Assembly (NCBI GenBank): GCA_946478775.1 | Contig: CAMLDR010000004.1 | Coordinates: 1 to 55,249, forward strand | Length of the DNA stretch: 55,249 nt | Direction: 5' to 3' | Source: an uncultured Flavobacteriales bacterium | GTDB taxonomy: Bacteria; Bacteroidota; Bacteroidia; Flavobacteriales; Crocinitomicaceae | Shown: piece by piece, positions 1 through 7,818 of the stretch | How the letters are laid out: the number at the start of each line of letters is the position of its first letter | How positions within the stretch are numbered: the stretch's first letter is position 1 | Translations under genes and position numbers: made by a program | The notes under the pieces: model-generated | What the model was told of the DNA's origin: nothing | The model's input: the letters and a program-made list of their open reading frames with translations, nothing else | Database searches by the model: none

Positions 1-129
1 GGTACTTTCCAACTCAAGCAGCGAATTGGCATTGATCGAATTGGGATTGTCCCCGATTTTTACCTGGGCTTTCAATTGAGTAATACAGCTAACAGCAATA
101 GCAGTTAAAAGAACTAGTTTTTTTTTCAT
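1..129 (-). CDS. Secreted protein, N-terminal fragment cut by the window edge
   Basis: The reverse strand from 129 encodes 43 codons that run off the left edge. The peptide starts with three lysines after Met, then a hydrophobic stretch ending in an alanine-glutamine signal-peptidase site (LKA|Q), so it is an exported protein. What follows (VKIGDNPNSINANSLLELES) is typical of the first residues of Bacteroidota secreted proteins with S74-like or tail-fibre-like repeats, like the gene at 38189. The class is inferred from this short stretch only. The rest of the gene lies outside the window. Confidence 0.7.
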   Translation of the reverse strand, partial: MKKKLVLLTAIAVSCITQLKAQVKIGDNPNSINANSLLELEST

Positions 130-350
130 AACTCAAACGTTTTATGAGTGAACATTAATAACGGTAAATACTTTACGCGTGTGGAGCTATGATGTGAAGT
201 GATAGTGAATTAAAAGAAAGTTACGAAACCAATTGGTTAAAACCAAAAACTTAGGTGATTATTTTAATGGAGGTATTTAAAAACAAGCCCCATCTGTTTT
301 CAATCAGACAGGACTTACTGTTTTTTTATTTGTATTAAACCGAAGATTCT

Positions 351-770
351 TCAGCCTGCTTCCTGGTCTTCCGGTCTTCCGTCGATTGGCGGATTGGTGT
401 TCGCTTTCTGAATCTCTTCGACCTTTTGCACAAATTCGGATACTTTTTGATCGGTATAAACACCGTAAGCATCTGTGAGCGTACCTTTTTCACCGCGACT
501 TGTTTCCAGCACATACAAAATGGCATTGTCTGACGGATCTGATTCGCCTTCAAAGCGGTAAAAGTTAATGATCTTAACTTCGTCAGGGGCGTAGACCTCG
601 TGAGTTTCCAATGATTCCAGCCCGTCTTCCAGTGCTTTGAATTGGGTGACGTAACCGTTTGCAGATAATTTACGTGTAGTGGATGAAAGTGTTTTCATGG
701 AATCGTGATCGCTTCCCTCTCCTTTATCCGGTCTGTCCTTGAATTCTTCCTGTAAGTTCTCTGTTTCCAT
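351..770 (-). CDS. Small conserved Bacteroidota protein (often labelled PRPP synthetase)
   Basis: 139 residues. The core from about residue 25 (MKTLSSTTRKL) through INFYRFEGESDPSDNAILY and GTLTDAYGVYTD matches a ~100-residue Bacteroidota family that databases commonly name phosphoribosylpyrophosphate synthetase, although it has no PRPP-synthetase catalytic fold or length. It is soluble with no signal peptide. The acidic N-terminal extension is low complexity, so an internal start at the MKTLSS methionine (near 698) is possible. The true function is unknown. It stands alone, with no obvious operon partner. Confidence 0.75.
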   Translation of the reverse strand: METENLQEEFKDRPDKGEGSDHDSMKTLSSTTRKLSANGYVTQFKALEDGLESLETHEVYAPDEVKIINFYRFEGESDPSDNAILYVLETSRGEKGTLTDAYGVYTDQKVSEFVQKVEEIQKANTNPPIDGRPEDQEAG

Positions 771-952
771 CTTTTAAAGTTTTAATTCGTTAGCATACTG
801 TTTCAGGTGAATTGGGGTTCTCTTAAAGTTAAGGGATTCAATCGCCGGGAAAAAGTTCTTTGCGATCATTTAAGATTAATTGGCGATTTGGCTTTAATCT
901 CCGGTTTCAGTCTTCACGTACTTTGGTATTTTAGAAGAAATTACCATAAAAT

Positions 953-1258
953 ATGCAAATTGAACTGAATAACATACAGGTAGTTGGAGTAACACTCACT
1001 CTGATTGGTTTGGTGGCAAATAATGGACTGATCATCTGGTTTTACCTCCGGATCACGAATATTTTAAAGAAAAACGGGATCAAACCCGGTGGATTTCCTC
1101 TCCTGGCTTTTTACTTTCAGTTTAGGCTGCTTGTTAAATCTGCAATTAGCCGGAATCAACAGGAAGAGTACCAAAAAATAATTAGCTTTCTGCGCTGGTC
1201 TATGATGATAACCATCTCTATGATGATCTTGGGATCTTTATTGCTTTTGAACAGATAA
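953..1258 (+). CDS. Small two-helix membrane protein, paralogue of the next gene
   Basis: 101 residues with a hydrophobic helix at about residues 9-32, a central basic/aromatic loop with FYFQFRLLVKSAI, and a second helix at the C-terminus (about 80-100). It has the same layout as the protein at 1342: an N-terminal QxxGxxxxLxGLVxN helix, a FRFR-like motif and a C-terminal helix. The two genes are therefore tandem paralogues. No known family was recognised. Likely an inner-membrane protein of unknown function. Confidence 0.7.
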   Translation: MQIELNNIQVVGVTLTLIGLVANNGLIIWFYLRITNILKKNGIKPGGFPLLAFYFQFRLLVKSAISRNQQEEYQKIISFLRWSMMITISMMILGSLLLLNR

Positions 1259-1307
1259 AAAAATAGTTGCATCGATTTTTGCGGATATTGCAAATGTTTT
1301 GGATTGC

Positions 1308-1338
1308 TTGGATTTGGTATTAAACGCGCCTATATTTA
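1308..1338 (+). promoter_or_regulatory. Candidate Bacteroidota-type promoter for the 1342 gene
   Basis: A TTG at 1308-1310 is followed after 20 bases by TATATTTA at 1331-1338, close to the Bacteroidota consensus TTG-N(17-23)-TAnnTTTG with the last G replaced by A. The start codon is at 1342. If this is the promoter, the mRNA would be leaderless or nearly so. This is a pattern match only. Confidence 0.35.
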
Positions 1339-1341
1339 AGT

Positions 1342-1668
1342 ATGGAGTTTGAAGTAAATGCAGTACAATGGATCGGCATCTGTATGATGCTGACAGGTTT
1401 GGTTTTAAATACGGCGATCTTTATATTTTCATATTATAAAATCGTTACTGTTATTCGTGAACAGCAGGAAAAGAAAGGCTATGAAAAGAAGAGTTTCCCT
1501 GTTATCCGTTTTATCTTCCGATTCAGAAAGGTCCTGAAAGAACTCACGGAAGGCGAGGAAGAGCACAATTTCGAATTGGTCATCGCTTTCCTGAAATGGA
1601 CCTTGTTATTGGCGGTAATCATGATCATTATAGGACTGCTGATGTTCCTCGGAGGTTTCTTGTTCTAA
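1342..1668 (+). CDS. Small two-helix membrane protein, paralogue of the preceding gene
   Basis: 108 residues. Hydrophobic helices lie at about residues 10-32 and 85-107, separated by a charged cytoplasmic-looking segment with EQQEKKGYEKKSFP and FIFRFRKVL. It shares with the upstream protein the N-terminal QWIG..M.LTGLVLN pattern and the arginine/aromatic motif. It is preceded by a promoter-like element and so may be transcribed separately. Function unknown. Confidence 0.7.
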   Translation: MEFEVNAVQWIGICMMLTGLVLNTAIFIFSYYKIVTVIREQQEKKGYEKKSFPVIRFIFRFRKVLKELTEGEEEHNFELVIAFLKWTLLLAVIMIIIGLLMFLGGFLF

Positions 1669-1737
1669 GGGGGAAGAATCTGGCCCTGTTTATCCGAATG
1701 TGCTAATTCCCGATGGCTAAAGGGGCTTAAAATAGAT

Positions 1738-1926
1738 ATGATGGCAAAATATAGTAAGAAAGCTGGCGAAAAGGTGGAAAAAGCCATGGATGAAATGAAA
1801 AAAGGAACATTGAAAACCGGTTCTGGAAAGAAAGTGACCAGCAAAAAACAGGCGGTCGCGATTGGATTATCCGAAGCTCGCGAAGCAGGAGCAAAAGTAC
1901 CTGAAAAGAAGAAGAAAAAGCGTTAG
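1738..1926 (+). CDS. DUF6496 family small basic protein
   Basis: 62 residues (61 from the second ATG at 1741, which fits the family better: MAKYSKKAGEKVEKAM). Very lysine-rich, with the conserved SGKKVTSKKQAVAIGLSEAR block and a KKKKKR tail characteristic of DUF6496 proteins. These are widespread small basic proteins, possibly nucleic-acid binding, but that role is an inference from composition. The last codons and stop lie inside one copy of a 25-bp direct repeat (1919-1943). Confidence 0.85.
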   Translation: MMAKYSKKAGEKVEKAMDEMKKGTLKTGSGKKVTSKKQAVAIGLSEAREAGAKVPEKKKKKR

Positions 1927-2001
1927 CTTTTGAAGACTGAGGCTCCGTCTAACAAGACGGAATAGCCGATGGACTAAGCGTTAGCTTTTGAAGACTGAGG
2001 C
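1919..2001. repeat. 25-bp direct repeat pair with an intervening hairpin
   Basis: An identical 25-base sequence beginning AGCGTTAGCTTTTGAAGACT occurs at 1919-1943 and 1977-2001. The first copy includes the final Arg codon and stop of the DUF6496 gene. Between the copies, TCCGTCT (1944-1950) and AGACGGA (1955-1961) form a perfect 7-bp stem with a 4-base loop, with no T-tract after it. It may be a duplication of the gene end or a REP-like unit. Role unknown. Confidence 0.8.
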
Positions 2002-2059
2002 GCAACAAACATTCAGAGCGAAAAAGTGGTGAGAAGACGAGTTATCGTGGGCAAATCCC

Positions 2060-3319
2060 TTAAATTGTCCTTTTGCTGATTTTATAATACCGCCAGGCCG
2101 CCACACCTCCGATCAAAGAAAAAACCGCCAGCATCCAAAATACCTGCTGATGTCCTGCAATCCCTTTTGAACGGTCGAGTAAAAACCCCATGACGGGCCC
2201 TGCAAAAATGTCCGGCGTGTAACCGATCAATGAGATCAATCCGACAGCGGTTCCTGTAAGTTCCAGAGGAATTTGTCCTTTTTCCATCACCGCAAAGTAC
2301 AAACAGCGTGCAGCATACACTCCACTTGCTACTACAAGGATTGAGATCAGGAACAAACCGGTTTCGGAAGCGGAAACGAATCCCATCGCAAATAACAAGC
2401 CGCCGAAAAAAGAAACGATGAAGCTTACGAAAAGCAGGGTAGTGGTTTGCCAGCGATCTGCCAGCAGACCGATGATGATTCCGATAATCGGACGAATAAA
2501 CAAGAGGAGCGTACCTACTTGTGCGGATTTCACCTGGTTGTAATGCATCACATCCTGTGCGTATAAAGAGAAGACATCCGTTATTTTATAACCAACATAA
2601 GCGCAAAGAATAATAATCATGAGCAGCCAAACGGCCGGCAGTCGCAAAACGCTTTTTATTTGGGAAAGGGTGATTTGATCTACTTTGAGTTCGTCCTCCT
2701 TTTTAGGATCCAGTTTCATGAAGAACCAGACCAGTATTCCAACCAGGATAATCAGCCCGGAAGAAATAAGAATGACCTGTTTGAAGGCTGCTTTACTTTC
2801 AGCGATGGTCGCTTCCGAAACATCCGTACTTAGAAAAAGGGAAAACACAATCACTCCCATTGTACCAAATAAAGCTCCAACCAATCCGCGTCCGCCATCC
2901 AGGAATCCAAAAGCTTTTCCTTGTGAAGTTGATCCGCCCCAAACACGGGTTGCTTTGATCATGGGTGCCCAAAACAGGAAGATGGTGGTAAATCCCCAAT
3001 ACCCGTAAAGGATTTTCAGGACTGTGAATCCGGGAAATGCTGCATAAACAAAACCACCCGCAGCAGTCATCCAAAGTGCAAGGGCAATTAGTTTTCGGGG
3101 TGCAAATTTATCTGCCAGCGGACCGCCCAGCAGGTAAGAAACCAAAGCTACAATGCCGTAAATCGAAAAGCAGATCCCCAATTGAAAATTATCCAGGTTG
3201 AATGCTTCCAGTACAATCGGACGGAAGACCCTTGAAAGCACGAAGGGCAGAATGAACACGGATTCACCGGCAAGAATAAGCAGCAACAGGAAATACCACG
3301 GGGCCTTTTTCGGATTCAT
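2060..3319 (-). CDS. MFS transporter
   Basis: 419 residues with about 12 predicted transmembrane helices, the size and layout of the Major Facilitator Superfamily. The cytoplasmic loop 2-3 motif is visible as GGPLADKFAPRKLIAL, and its repeat in the second half as GLLADRWQTTTLLF. The segment APMIKATRVWGGSTSQGKAFG followed by LDGGRGL resembles the NarK/GlpT-like branch, in which the substrate is usually a small organic or inorganic anion. The substrate cannot be assigned. It is monocistronic and convergent with the DUF6496 gene. Confidence 0.88.
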   Translation of the reverse strand: MNPKKAPWYFLLLLILAGESVFILPFVLSRVFRPIVLEAFNLDNFQLGICFSIYGIVALVSYLLGGPLADKFAPRKLIALALWMTAAGGFVYAAFPGFTVLKILYGYWGFTTIFLFWAPMIKATRVWGGSTSQGKAFGFLDGGRGLVGALFGTMGVIVFSLFLSTDVSEATIAESKAAFKQVILISSGLIILVGILVWFFMKLDPKKEDELKVDQITLSQIKSVLRLPAVWLLMIIILCAYVGYKITDVFSLYAQDVMHYNQVKSAQVGTLLLFIRPIIGIIIGLLADRWQTTTLLFVSFIVSFFGGLLFAMGFVSASETGLFLISILVVASGVYAARCLYFAVMEKGQIPLELTGTAVGLISLIGYTPDIFAGPVMGFLLDRSKGIAGHQQVFWMLAVFSLIGGVAAWRYYKISKRTI

Positions 3320-3364
3320 CGTTCTTCAGTGTTTTGAATGTTAAACTTACGGATAAATGAATAA

Positions 3365-3398
3365 AAAGTAGGGGCAGAAAATTTTCCGCCCCTACTTT
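3365..3398. repeat. 34-bp near-perfect palindrome (REP-like)
   Basis: AAAGTAGGGGC at 3365-3375 pairs with GCCCCTACTTT at 3388-3398. The centre, GAAAATTTTC, is itself self-complementary, so almost the whole 34 bases can fold as one hairpin. It lies between the divergent MFS and YbjN-like genes. The T/A-rich flanks do not make a clear terminator. It looks like a mobile palindromic intergenic element rather than an operator, but this is inferred from one copy. Confidence 0.75.
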
Positions 3399-3480
3399 AT
3401 CCCAAAATTTTCTGGTCTGCTTTATTGCCCTAAAATCATCAGCCCTTGACTCAAAAAACTTTTTTTACTAATTTTCACTC

Positions 3481-3936
3481 ATGAATTTTGACTCAGTATG
3501 TTTCCTGATTGAGCAGAGCCTTGCTGAATTGGGAGTAGATCCGGGATTATGTCGCGGGGAAAAACCCGGACAATGGAATATGACCTATAAAGGTTCAACC
3601 GTTTGGATTGATGTATTCAACTTTCCGCAAAACCCGGAGAAGTATTATTTTCAGGTCATGAGCCCCTTGTTGCGTGTTCCTGATCGCAGCCATGAAGCGT
3701 TTTTCAAGAATTGCCTGGAGATCAACCACACGATGTATGGTTCGGCAATAAGTATAAAAGCGGATTGGACCTATGTGCTTTCTTTACGTGAAGCAGATAA
3801 TCTGGATAAGAGCGAGATCGATGCAACACTGGATCGGGTAGCATTCTATTCTTCTGATTATTTTGGAAAACTAACATTCAAATACGAAGGCTGCTGGGAC
3901 CCGAAACCCAACGATAAACCGGTGAATTTTAATTGA
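3481..3936 (+). CDS. YbjN-like / type III chaperone-like fold protein
   Basis: 151 residues, soluble, no signal peptide. The pattern of a short N-terminal helix, WxxxYxGSTVWIDVFNFP, YYFQVMSPLLRVP, a helix with ..FFKNCLEINHTMYGSAIS, then a strand with WTYVLSLREADNLDKSEI and a long helix fits the YbjN domain, which shares the CesT-like secretion-chaperone fold. Its role in Bacteroidota is not established. The family call is from sequence pattern and moderately sure. A rho-independent terminator follows immediately. Confidence 0.65.
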   Translation: MNFDSVCFLIEQSLAELGVDPGLCRGEKPGQWNMTYKGSTVWIDVFNFPQNPEKYYFQVMSPLLRVPDRSHEAFFKNCLEINHTMYGSAISIKADWTYVLSLREADNLDKSEIDATLDRVAFYSSDYFGKLTFKYEGCWDPKPNDKPVNFN

Positions 3937-3941
3937 TGATA

Positions 3942-3969
3942 CCCGTTAAGCCGGGACGGGCTTTTTTTT
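3942..3969 (+). terminator. Rho-independent terminator after the YbjN-like gene
   Basis: CCCGT (3942-3946) pairs with ACGGG (3956-3960) across a 9-base loop, followed by C and eight Ts. It starts a few bases after the stop codon of the 3481-3936 gene. Confidence 0.75.
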
Positions 3970-4008
3970 GTTCGAGACCAAGTATAATTAATAAAAAACA
4001 GGCTGGGA

Positions 4009-4782
4009 TTAAAAAACGCTTTGTTTTTCAATGCTAATCTTTTGAAGAGGGAATAGAATATGTAAACTCATGCCGGGATTGTTCTTGTCCTGGTTCCACA
4101 GTTGCTTTCCTCCGATAATTTCGATGCGTTTGCTGATGTTTTGGATGCCCAATCCTAAATTGATCTGCTTGATTTGGAATCCTGTACCGTTATCCCGGTA
4201 AATGAAATGAAGGTAATCAGTTGTTTTCTCGATTTTGATCTCCACTTGGTTAGCTTCTGCATGGCGAATAGTATTTACCAGCAATTCCTGGAAAATCCGG
4301 ATTAAGGAAGTTGCCTTGATCGGATCAATCAGAGGAATATCTTCCGGAATGACCAGGTCAATAGTCATGGTTCCCAATTCATTGATGTAAGCCACTTGTT
4401 CCTGAAGTACTGTTTGGAATGATTTGGAATGATCCACTTCGGAGGAGATCATGTGAGCAATGTTCCGGCATAGTTTGATGGCGTCCCGCAGCTGGTGCTG
4501 CATTTTTACCAGGAGTTCTTTTTCTGATTCATGCTGTACCTGTTCAATCAGGTAACCAACCTGCATTTGAGTAATGGAAAGCATCGGGCCAAGGTTGTCA
4601 TGCACTTCCCTGGAAACAGTTGTCCGTTCACGCTCCTGTGCAGCTATAATCGATTCAATTGCTTCTGCTTCCCTTTTTCTCAGTTGCCTGTAAAGTCTTG
4701 TAATGACGTAATAGATTCCAACACCGAAAACGATGATGAGGAATGTGACAACAATTAATATGACATAAATGAGATTATCCAC
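4009..4782 (-). CDS. NarL-type sensor histidine kinase (HisKA_3 + HATPase)
   Basis: 257 residues. One N-terminal transmembrane helix (about 4-28) is followed by a short linker. The HisKA_3 dimerisation domain carries ERTTVSREVHDNLGPML, with the phospho-acceptor His61. The HATPase domain follows, with an N-box (ELLVNTIRHAEAN), a G1 box (DNGTGF) and a G2 box (GLGIQNISKRIE). There is no sensory domain of its own. The start overlaps the end of the upstream membrane gene by 8 bases, so the pair probably works together, the membrane protein supplying input. The response regulator at 7083 is the obvious candidate partner but is not adjacent. Confidence 0.88.
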   Translation of the reverse strand: MDNLIYVILIVVTFLIIVFGVGIYYVITRLYRQLRKREAEAIESIIAAQERERTTVSREVHDNLGPMLSITQMQVGYLIEQVQHESEKELLVKMQHQLRDAIKLCRNIAHMISSEVDHSKSFQTVLQEQVAYINELGTMTIDLVIPEDIPLIDPIKATSLIRIFQELLVNTIRHAEANQVEIKIEKTTDYLHFIYRDNGTGFQIKQINLGLGIQNISKRIEIIGGKQLWNQDKNNPGMSLHILFPLQKISIEKQSVF

Positions 4783-5524
4783 GTTTCAATTGAATGATTT
4801 CTGAAAGGAATATACATGGAAATGAAAAATAAAACAGGAGCATGTTTCCATTTTGCATGAGGAAAGAGGAAAAACGGATCGAATGGCCTGAGGTTATATC
4901 TGACCAATGAATAGTAGACAGAATGCTGGCCATCAGTGCAAAAATTAAAATAGTCAGGTTGATTTTTAGTTTGAATTTGAAATAATCCGTTTTGGGATAG
5001 ATCAGCAGATCGGTTAAGTGCAATAAAGCGATTAAGAAAAAAACGCTGTTTAGTATCAGAGAAATGCTGGTATTCGGAAGACTGAACGGATGATAATATC
5101 CTCCAAAGATCAGAGAACCCACAAGAGCCGCATGCAATACGATGTAACTATATCGTTTCCAGTTACTTTGCGTGTGTATGAAAAAAAAGGCGAACAATGG
5201 AATGGGAACAAAGGTAAAACAGAGGCTAAATACCAGGCCGCTTTCAATGTGGTGAAAAGCCAGATAACCCAGTGTGATTTGATTGATCAGCACCATCGTA
5301 AGAAATAGCGTTAGAAGACAAATACTGCGTCTAAAGTTATTCTGTGAAGGGGACTTCCTCCATGTTTCGGGTAGTCTGGCTGCAGATTTGCGCAGCTGCA
5401 TCAAATAGAACACGGAAGAAATAATTCCGAATGAAATCACTACCAGGTATAGAATAAATACAATTAACACGTTCGCTTTTTGAAATAAAGTTTGAATCAG
5501 GTAATTCATCTGAAGGCAAGACAT
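4775..5524 (-). CDS. Polytopic membrane protein, likely sensory partner of the histidine kinase
   Basis: 249 residues from the first ATG. The methionine at 5509 (MNYLIQ) is an equally good start. About seven hydrophobic helices are visible (for example VLIVFILYLVVISFGIIS, GLVFSLCFTFVPIPLFAFFF and ILIFALMASILST), joined by short basic loops, with no recognised soluble domain. Its 3' end overlaps the histidine kinase start by 8 bases, implying translational coupling. A 7-TM receptor feeding a kinase that lacks its own sensor domain is the likeliest arrangement. That role is inferred from context only. Confidence 0.65.
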   Translation of the reverse strand: MSCLQMNYLIQTLFQKANVLIVFILYLVVISFGIISSVFYLMQLRKSAARLPETWRKSPSQNNFRRSICLLTLFLTMVLINQITLGYLAFHHIESGLVFSLCFTFVPIPLFAFFFIHTQSNWKRYSYIVLHAALVGSLIFGGYYHPFSLPNTSISLILNSVFFLIALLHLTDLLIYPKTDYFKFKLKINLTILIFALMASILSTIHWSDITSGHSIRFSSFLMQNGNMLLFYFSFPCIFLSEIIQLKRG

Positions 5525-5638
5525 ACGAATATCCCTTGCTTTTTAGAGAATGATTGCGGCAGATAAGATGAATTATGAATTGAATAATTTTGATCGCTTT
5601 CTTTAATGGATACAAAGTTAAGGGTATTCAACTAAATC

Positions 5639-5668
5639 AAAATGCTTAGAAGTAAGCATTTTTTTGCC
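5639..5668. terminator. Hairpin terminator below the esterase gene; also one of a pair of inverted copies
   Basis: AATGCTTA (5641-5648), a 4-base loop and TAAGCATT (5653-5660) form a perfect 8-bp stem with T-runs on both sides, so it can end transcription in either direction. It lies 12 bases below the stop of the minus-strand esterase gene. A close copy in opposite orientation is at 6956-6984. Confidence 0.6.
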
Positions 5669-5679
5669 CGTTTGGTTTG

Positions 5680-6558
5680 TTAAGGGAAATAAGAATTTAT
5701 AAATACCAGCATTTTCGCGATACAATCATTCGTTTGGGCCGGTGTCCAGTTGGTTCCGTGATCGGCTCCCTGATACATCGTTCCCTGGTTGTAAACACCG
5801 CTTGCGTCCAAAGCGTTGTGCAAACGGGCCATTTGAGTAGCAGGCACCAATGGGTCCGAATCACCATAGAAAGAAATCGTTGGAGGTGATGTTGCCGTAA
5901 CGTGCAGTGCAGGACTGACTGCCTGAACGCCTGTTTGATTTTGCACTCCTCCGCTGACAAGTACATTATAAGAAGACCAATACAAAGGATTATTCATGTA
6001 ATTCGGGTCTGTCATGTCTGACGGACCAACCGTATTGCAAATGGCCTTTACGTGATGTTCCGGATCAAAACGGTAAGCATAAAGCAGCGAAAGATGTCCG
6101 CCGGCTGAAGCTCCAAACAGCATGAATTGTGAAGATACATTGTATTTCGAAAGACTGATCTCTGTTAAAGCAGCCTGGATATCATCGGTTTGTTTCGGAT
6201 ATGCCGGACTGGACTGAGTTGCCAGACGGTAATTAATATTAATGATCGCGTGGTTCGGATAATACGTTTTCAATGAATTCATCATATCTGCAAAATCTGC
6301 TTTATCTCCGCCGCTCCAGCCTCCTCCGTGGATCAGTACAAATACTTTGGTGTTTGAATTGCGGTTGGCAGGAAGGTAAATATCCATCTTTTGCTGATTG
6401 TCCGTTCCGTACGAAATGTTCTGCAAATTGTAAGCTTGAGCAGTGTCATAAGTCACTTCTTCCGGATCCGGATTTTTCTTTTTACAGGCAGAAGAAAATA
6501 GGATCAACAAACAAAGCACGGGAACTATGAACTTTTTGGAGAAATTGAAAACCATCAT
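5680..6558 (-). CDS. Alpha/beta-hydrolase lipoprotein (BD-FAE-like esterase)
   Basis: 292 residues. A basic N-terminus and hydrophobic stretch end in a lipobox-like FSSAC (Cys25), so it is probably a lipoprotein anchored in the envelope. The hydrolase domain shows the oxyanion motif HGGGW (His77), the nucleophile elbow GASAGG (Ser151), Asp235 in YGDSDPLVP and His267 in GADHGTNW. That is the full catalytic triad of the carboxylesterase/BD-FAE family. The substrate is unknown, but short esters or acylated carbohydrates are usual. It is monocistronic. Two methionines begin the protein, and either could be used. Confidence 0.88.
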   Translation of the reverse strand: MMVFNFSKKFIVPVLCLLILFSSACKKKNPDPEEVTYDTAQAYNLQNISYGTDNQQKMDIYLPANRNSNTKVFVLIHGGGWSGGDKADFADMMNSLKTYYPNHAIININYRLATQSSPAYPKQTDDIQAALTEISLSKYNVSSQFMLFGASAGGHLSLLYAYRFDPEHHVKAICNTVGPSDMTDPNYMNNPLYWSSYNVLVSGGVQNQTGVQAVSPALHVTATSPPTISFYGDSDPLVPATQMARLHNALDASGVYNQGTMYQGADHGTNWTPAQTNDCIAKMLVFINSYFP

Positions 6559-6682
6559 AAAAGAGTCTTTTTACTAAAATTAGTGCTTTTCAGCTAAGTA
6601 TCAAAAACGAACCCTTTGTTTTGCATTTATTCCACCCGTTTTGCTGTTTCAACCATTCAGCAATTTTGAGGATATATTTGCG

Positions 6683-6713
6683 AAAAAACCCCGACTTGTC
6701 TGATAAATCGGGG
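6683..6713 (-). terminator. Rho-independent terminator on the minus strand
   Basis: Read on the minus strand, CCCCGA and TCGGGG (6708-6713 and 6689-6694) form a 6-bp stem followed by six Ts (6683-6688). It sits 20 bases below the stop of the small reading frame at 6734-6820 and is the main reason to suspect that frame is, or was, a gene. Confidence 0.65.
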
Positions 6714-6733
6714 GAATTAATTGAGGTGTGTGG

Positions 6734-6898
6734 TTATTTTTTCGAGTATGCGGGTATTTCTTTATTCTTTTCATAAACGCGCATCAATTCATTACAGATC
6801 AAGGGAGTAAAAGATTCCATGACAAAAATGAAAAGATTGGTTTCAATGGGGTTTGAAGGCAATGGATCCGGACTACTATTGGCCGAATATTGCTGCTT
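6734..6898 (-). pseudogene. Short open stretch, probable 3' remnant of a gene
   Basis: The minus strand is open from 6898 to a stop at 6734-6736, encoding a C-terminus that reads NPIETNLFIFVMESFTPLI followed by NELMRVYEKNKEI. The only ATG (6818-6820) would give just 28 residues. A strong minus-strand terminator follows. Either it is a tiny gene or, more likely, the tail of a gene whose front was lost at the inverted repeat near 6956-6984. Not recognised. Confidence 0.35.
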
Positions 6899-6955
6899 TT
6901 AACACAGATTAATTTATCTTCGCTTTTCAGAAGCAAAGGTAGAAAAACAACAGGT

Positions 6956-6984
6956 GGCAAAAAATGCTTACTTCTAATCATTTT
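6956..6984. repeat. Second, inverted copy of the 5639-5668 hairpin sequence
   Basis: GGCAAAAAATGCTTACTTCT and the bases after it match the reverse complement of 5639-5668 with one substitution and one A-run length change. The stem has a single mismatch. The two copies enclose about 1.3 kb holding the esterase and the small remnant. Confidence 0.7.
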
Positions 6985-7082
6985 TTAATTGATTTCACAA
7001 CCCGATCTTTGAAAAACAAGGATGCCTCGTTCCTGTTTTAAGGAATCCGGAAATCAGTATCAGGTTAAATCAGAAAATATCC

Positions 7083-7733
7083 ATGACAGTACTAATAGCA
7101 GACGATCATACGGTTTTCCGGGAAGGGCTCTCCAATCTTTTGCTCCAAATGGACGGGGTGAAGCATATTTTGGAAGCTTCCAACGGAGAAGAAGTACTTC
7201 AGCTTTTGGAACTTCATAAAGTGGATCTGGTGCTGATGGATATTTCCATGCCGGTAAAAGACGGGCTAGAAACGATCCGTGAAATGAAAAAAGGAAGCTT
7301 TGCATCCGTTCCAGTTATTGCTTTAACCATGTTCAATCGAAGTACGGATATTCTTTCATTGTACGACCTGGAAGTAAATGGATATTTGTTAAAAGACAGT
7401 GCGATCAGCGAAGTTTGGAAAGCGATTTTAGAAGTAGGTAATGGAGGTGAATATTATGCAGCTTCTGTAAAAGAAACACTTTTGAAAGCACTGCATGAAC
7501 GAGGGAAAGGTGGAGATAATCTGCAAAAAGAAGAACTGACCAATCGGGAGAAAGAAATATTGGCCATGATCTGCCAGGAAATGAGTACGGAACAGATCGC
7601 ACAAAAACTTTTTGTATCGCCTCTCACTATTAACAACCACCGACGGAACATCCTTTTGAAAACCAAAGCGAAGAACGTCGCCGGTCTCGTTTTTTACGCG
7701 TTAAAGCACGGAATCTATAAACTGGAGGAATAA
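7083..7733 (+). CDS. NarL/LuxR-family response regulator
   Basis: 216 residues. The receiver domain occupies residues 1-120, with acidic pocket Asp7/Asp8, phospho-acceptor Asp53 (LVLMDISMP), a Thr near 82 and Lys104 (GYLLKDSA). The LuxR-type helix-turn-helix covers residues 150-212 (LTNREKEILAMICQEMSTEQ then KLFVSPLTINNHRRNILLK). It is a cytoplasmic DNA-binding regulator driven by a HisKA_3 kinase. The kinase at 4009-4782 is the nearest partner. The intervening esterase, on the other strand, may be a target, but this is inference. Confidence 0.92.
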   Translation: MTVLIADDHTVFREGLSNLLLQMDGVKHILEASNGEEVLQLLELHKVDLVLMDISMPVKDGLETIREMKKGSFASVPVIALTMFNRSTDILSLYDLEVNGYLLKDSAISEVWKAILEVGNGGEYYAASVKETLLKALHERGKGGDNLQKEELTNREKEILAMICQEMSTEQIAQKLFVSPLTINNHRRNILLKTKAKNVAGLVFYALKHGIYKLEE

Positions 7734-7780
7734 AATCGTCCTGAAATAAGGAGGATGATGGGCCTAAAAAGAAATGGTTT

Positions 7781-7795
7781 TGGCATCAATTTTGT
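7781..7795 (+). promoter_or_regulatory. 15-bp element shared by two paralogous genes (copy 1)
   Basis: TGGCATCAATTTTGT ends 23 bases before the ATG at 7819. The identical 15-mer ends 22 bases before the ATG of the paralogue at 8787. The CAATTTTG core is one base from the Bacteroidota -7 box TAnnTTTG. No TTG stands at the usual -33 distance, so activator dependence is possible. Confidence 0.5.
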
Positions 7796-7818
7796 AAATT
7801 CCGTTTTTTTTCGGGCTT

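Noticed and set aside
351..770. Phosphoribosylpyrophosphate synthetase function
   Set aside because: The protein is far too short and lacks the PRPP-binding loop; the database name for this family appears to be a propagated error.
1944..1961. The TCCGTCT/AGACGGA hairpin as a terminator
   Set aside because: No run of Ts follows it and it lies inside a repeated segment.
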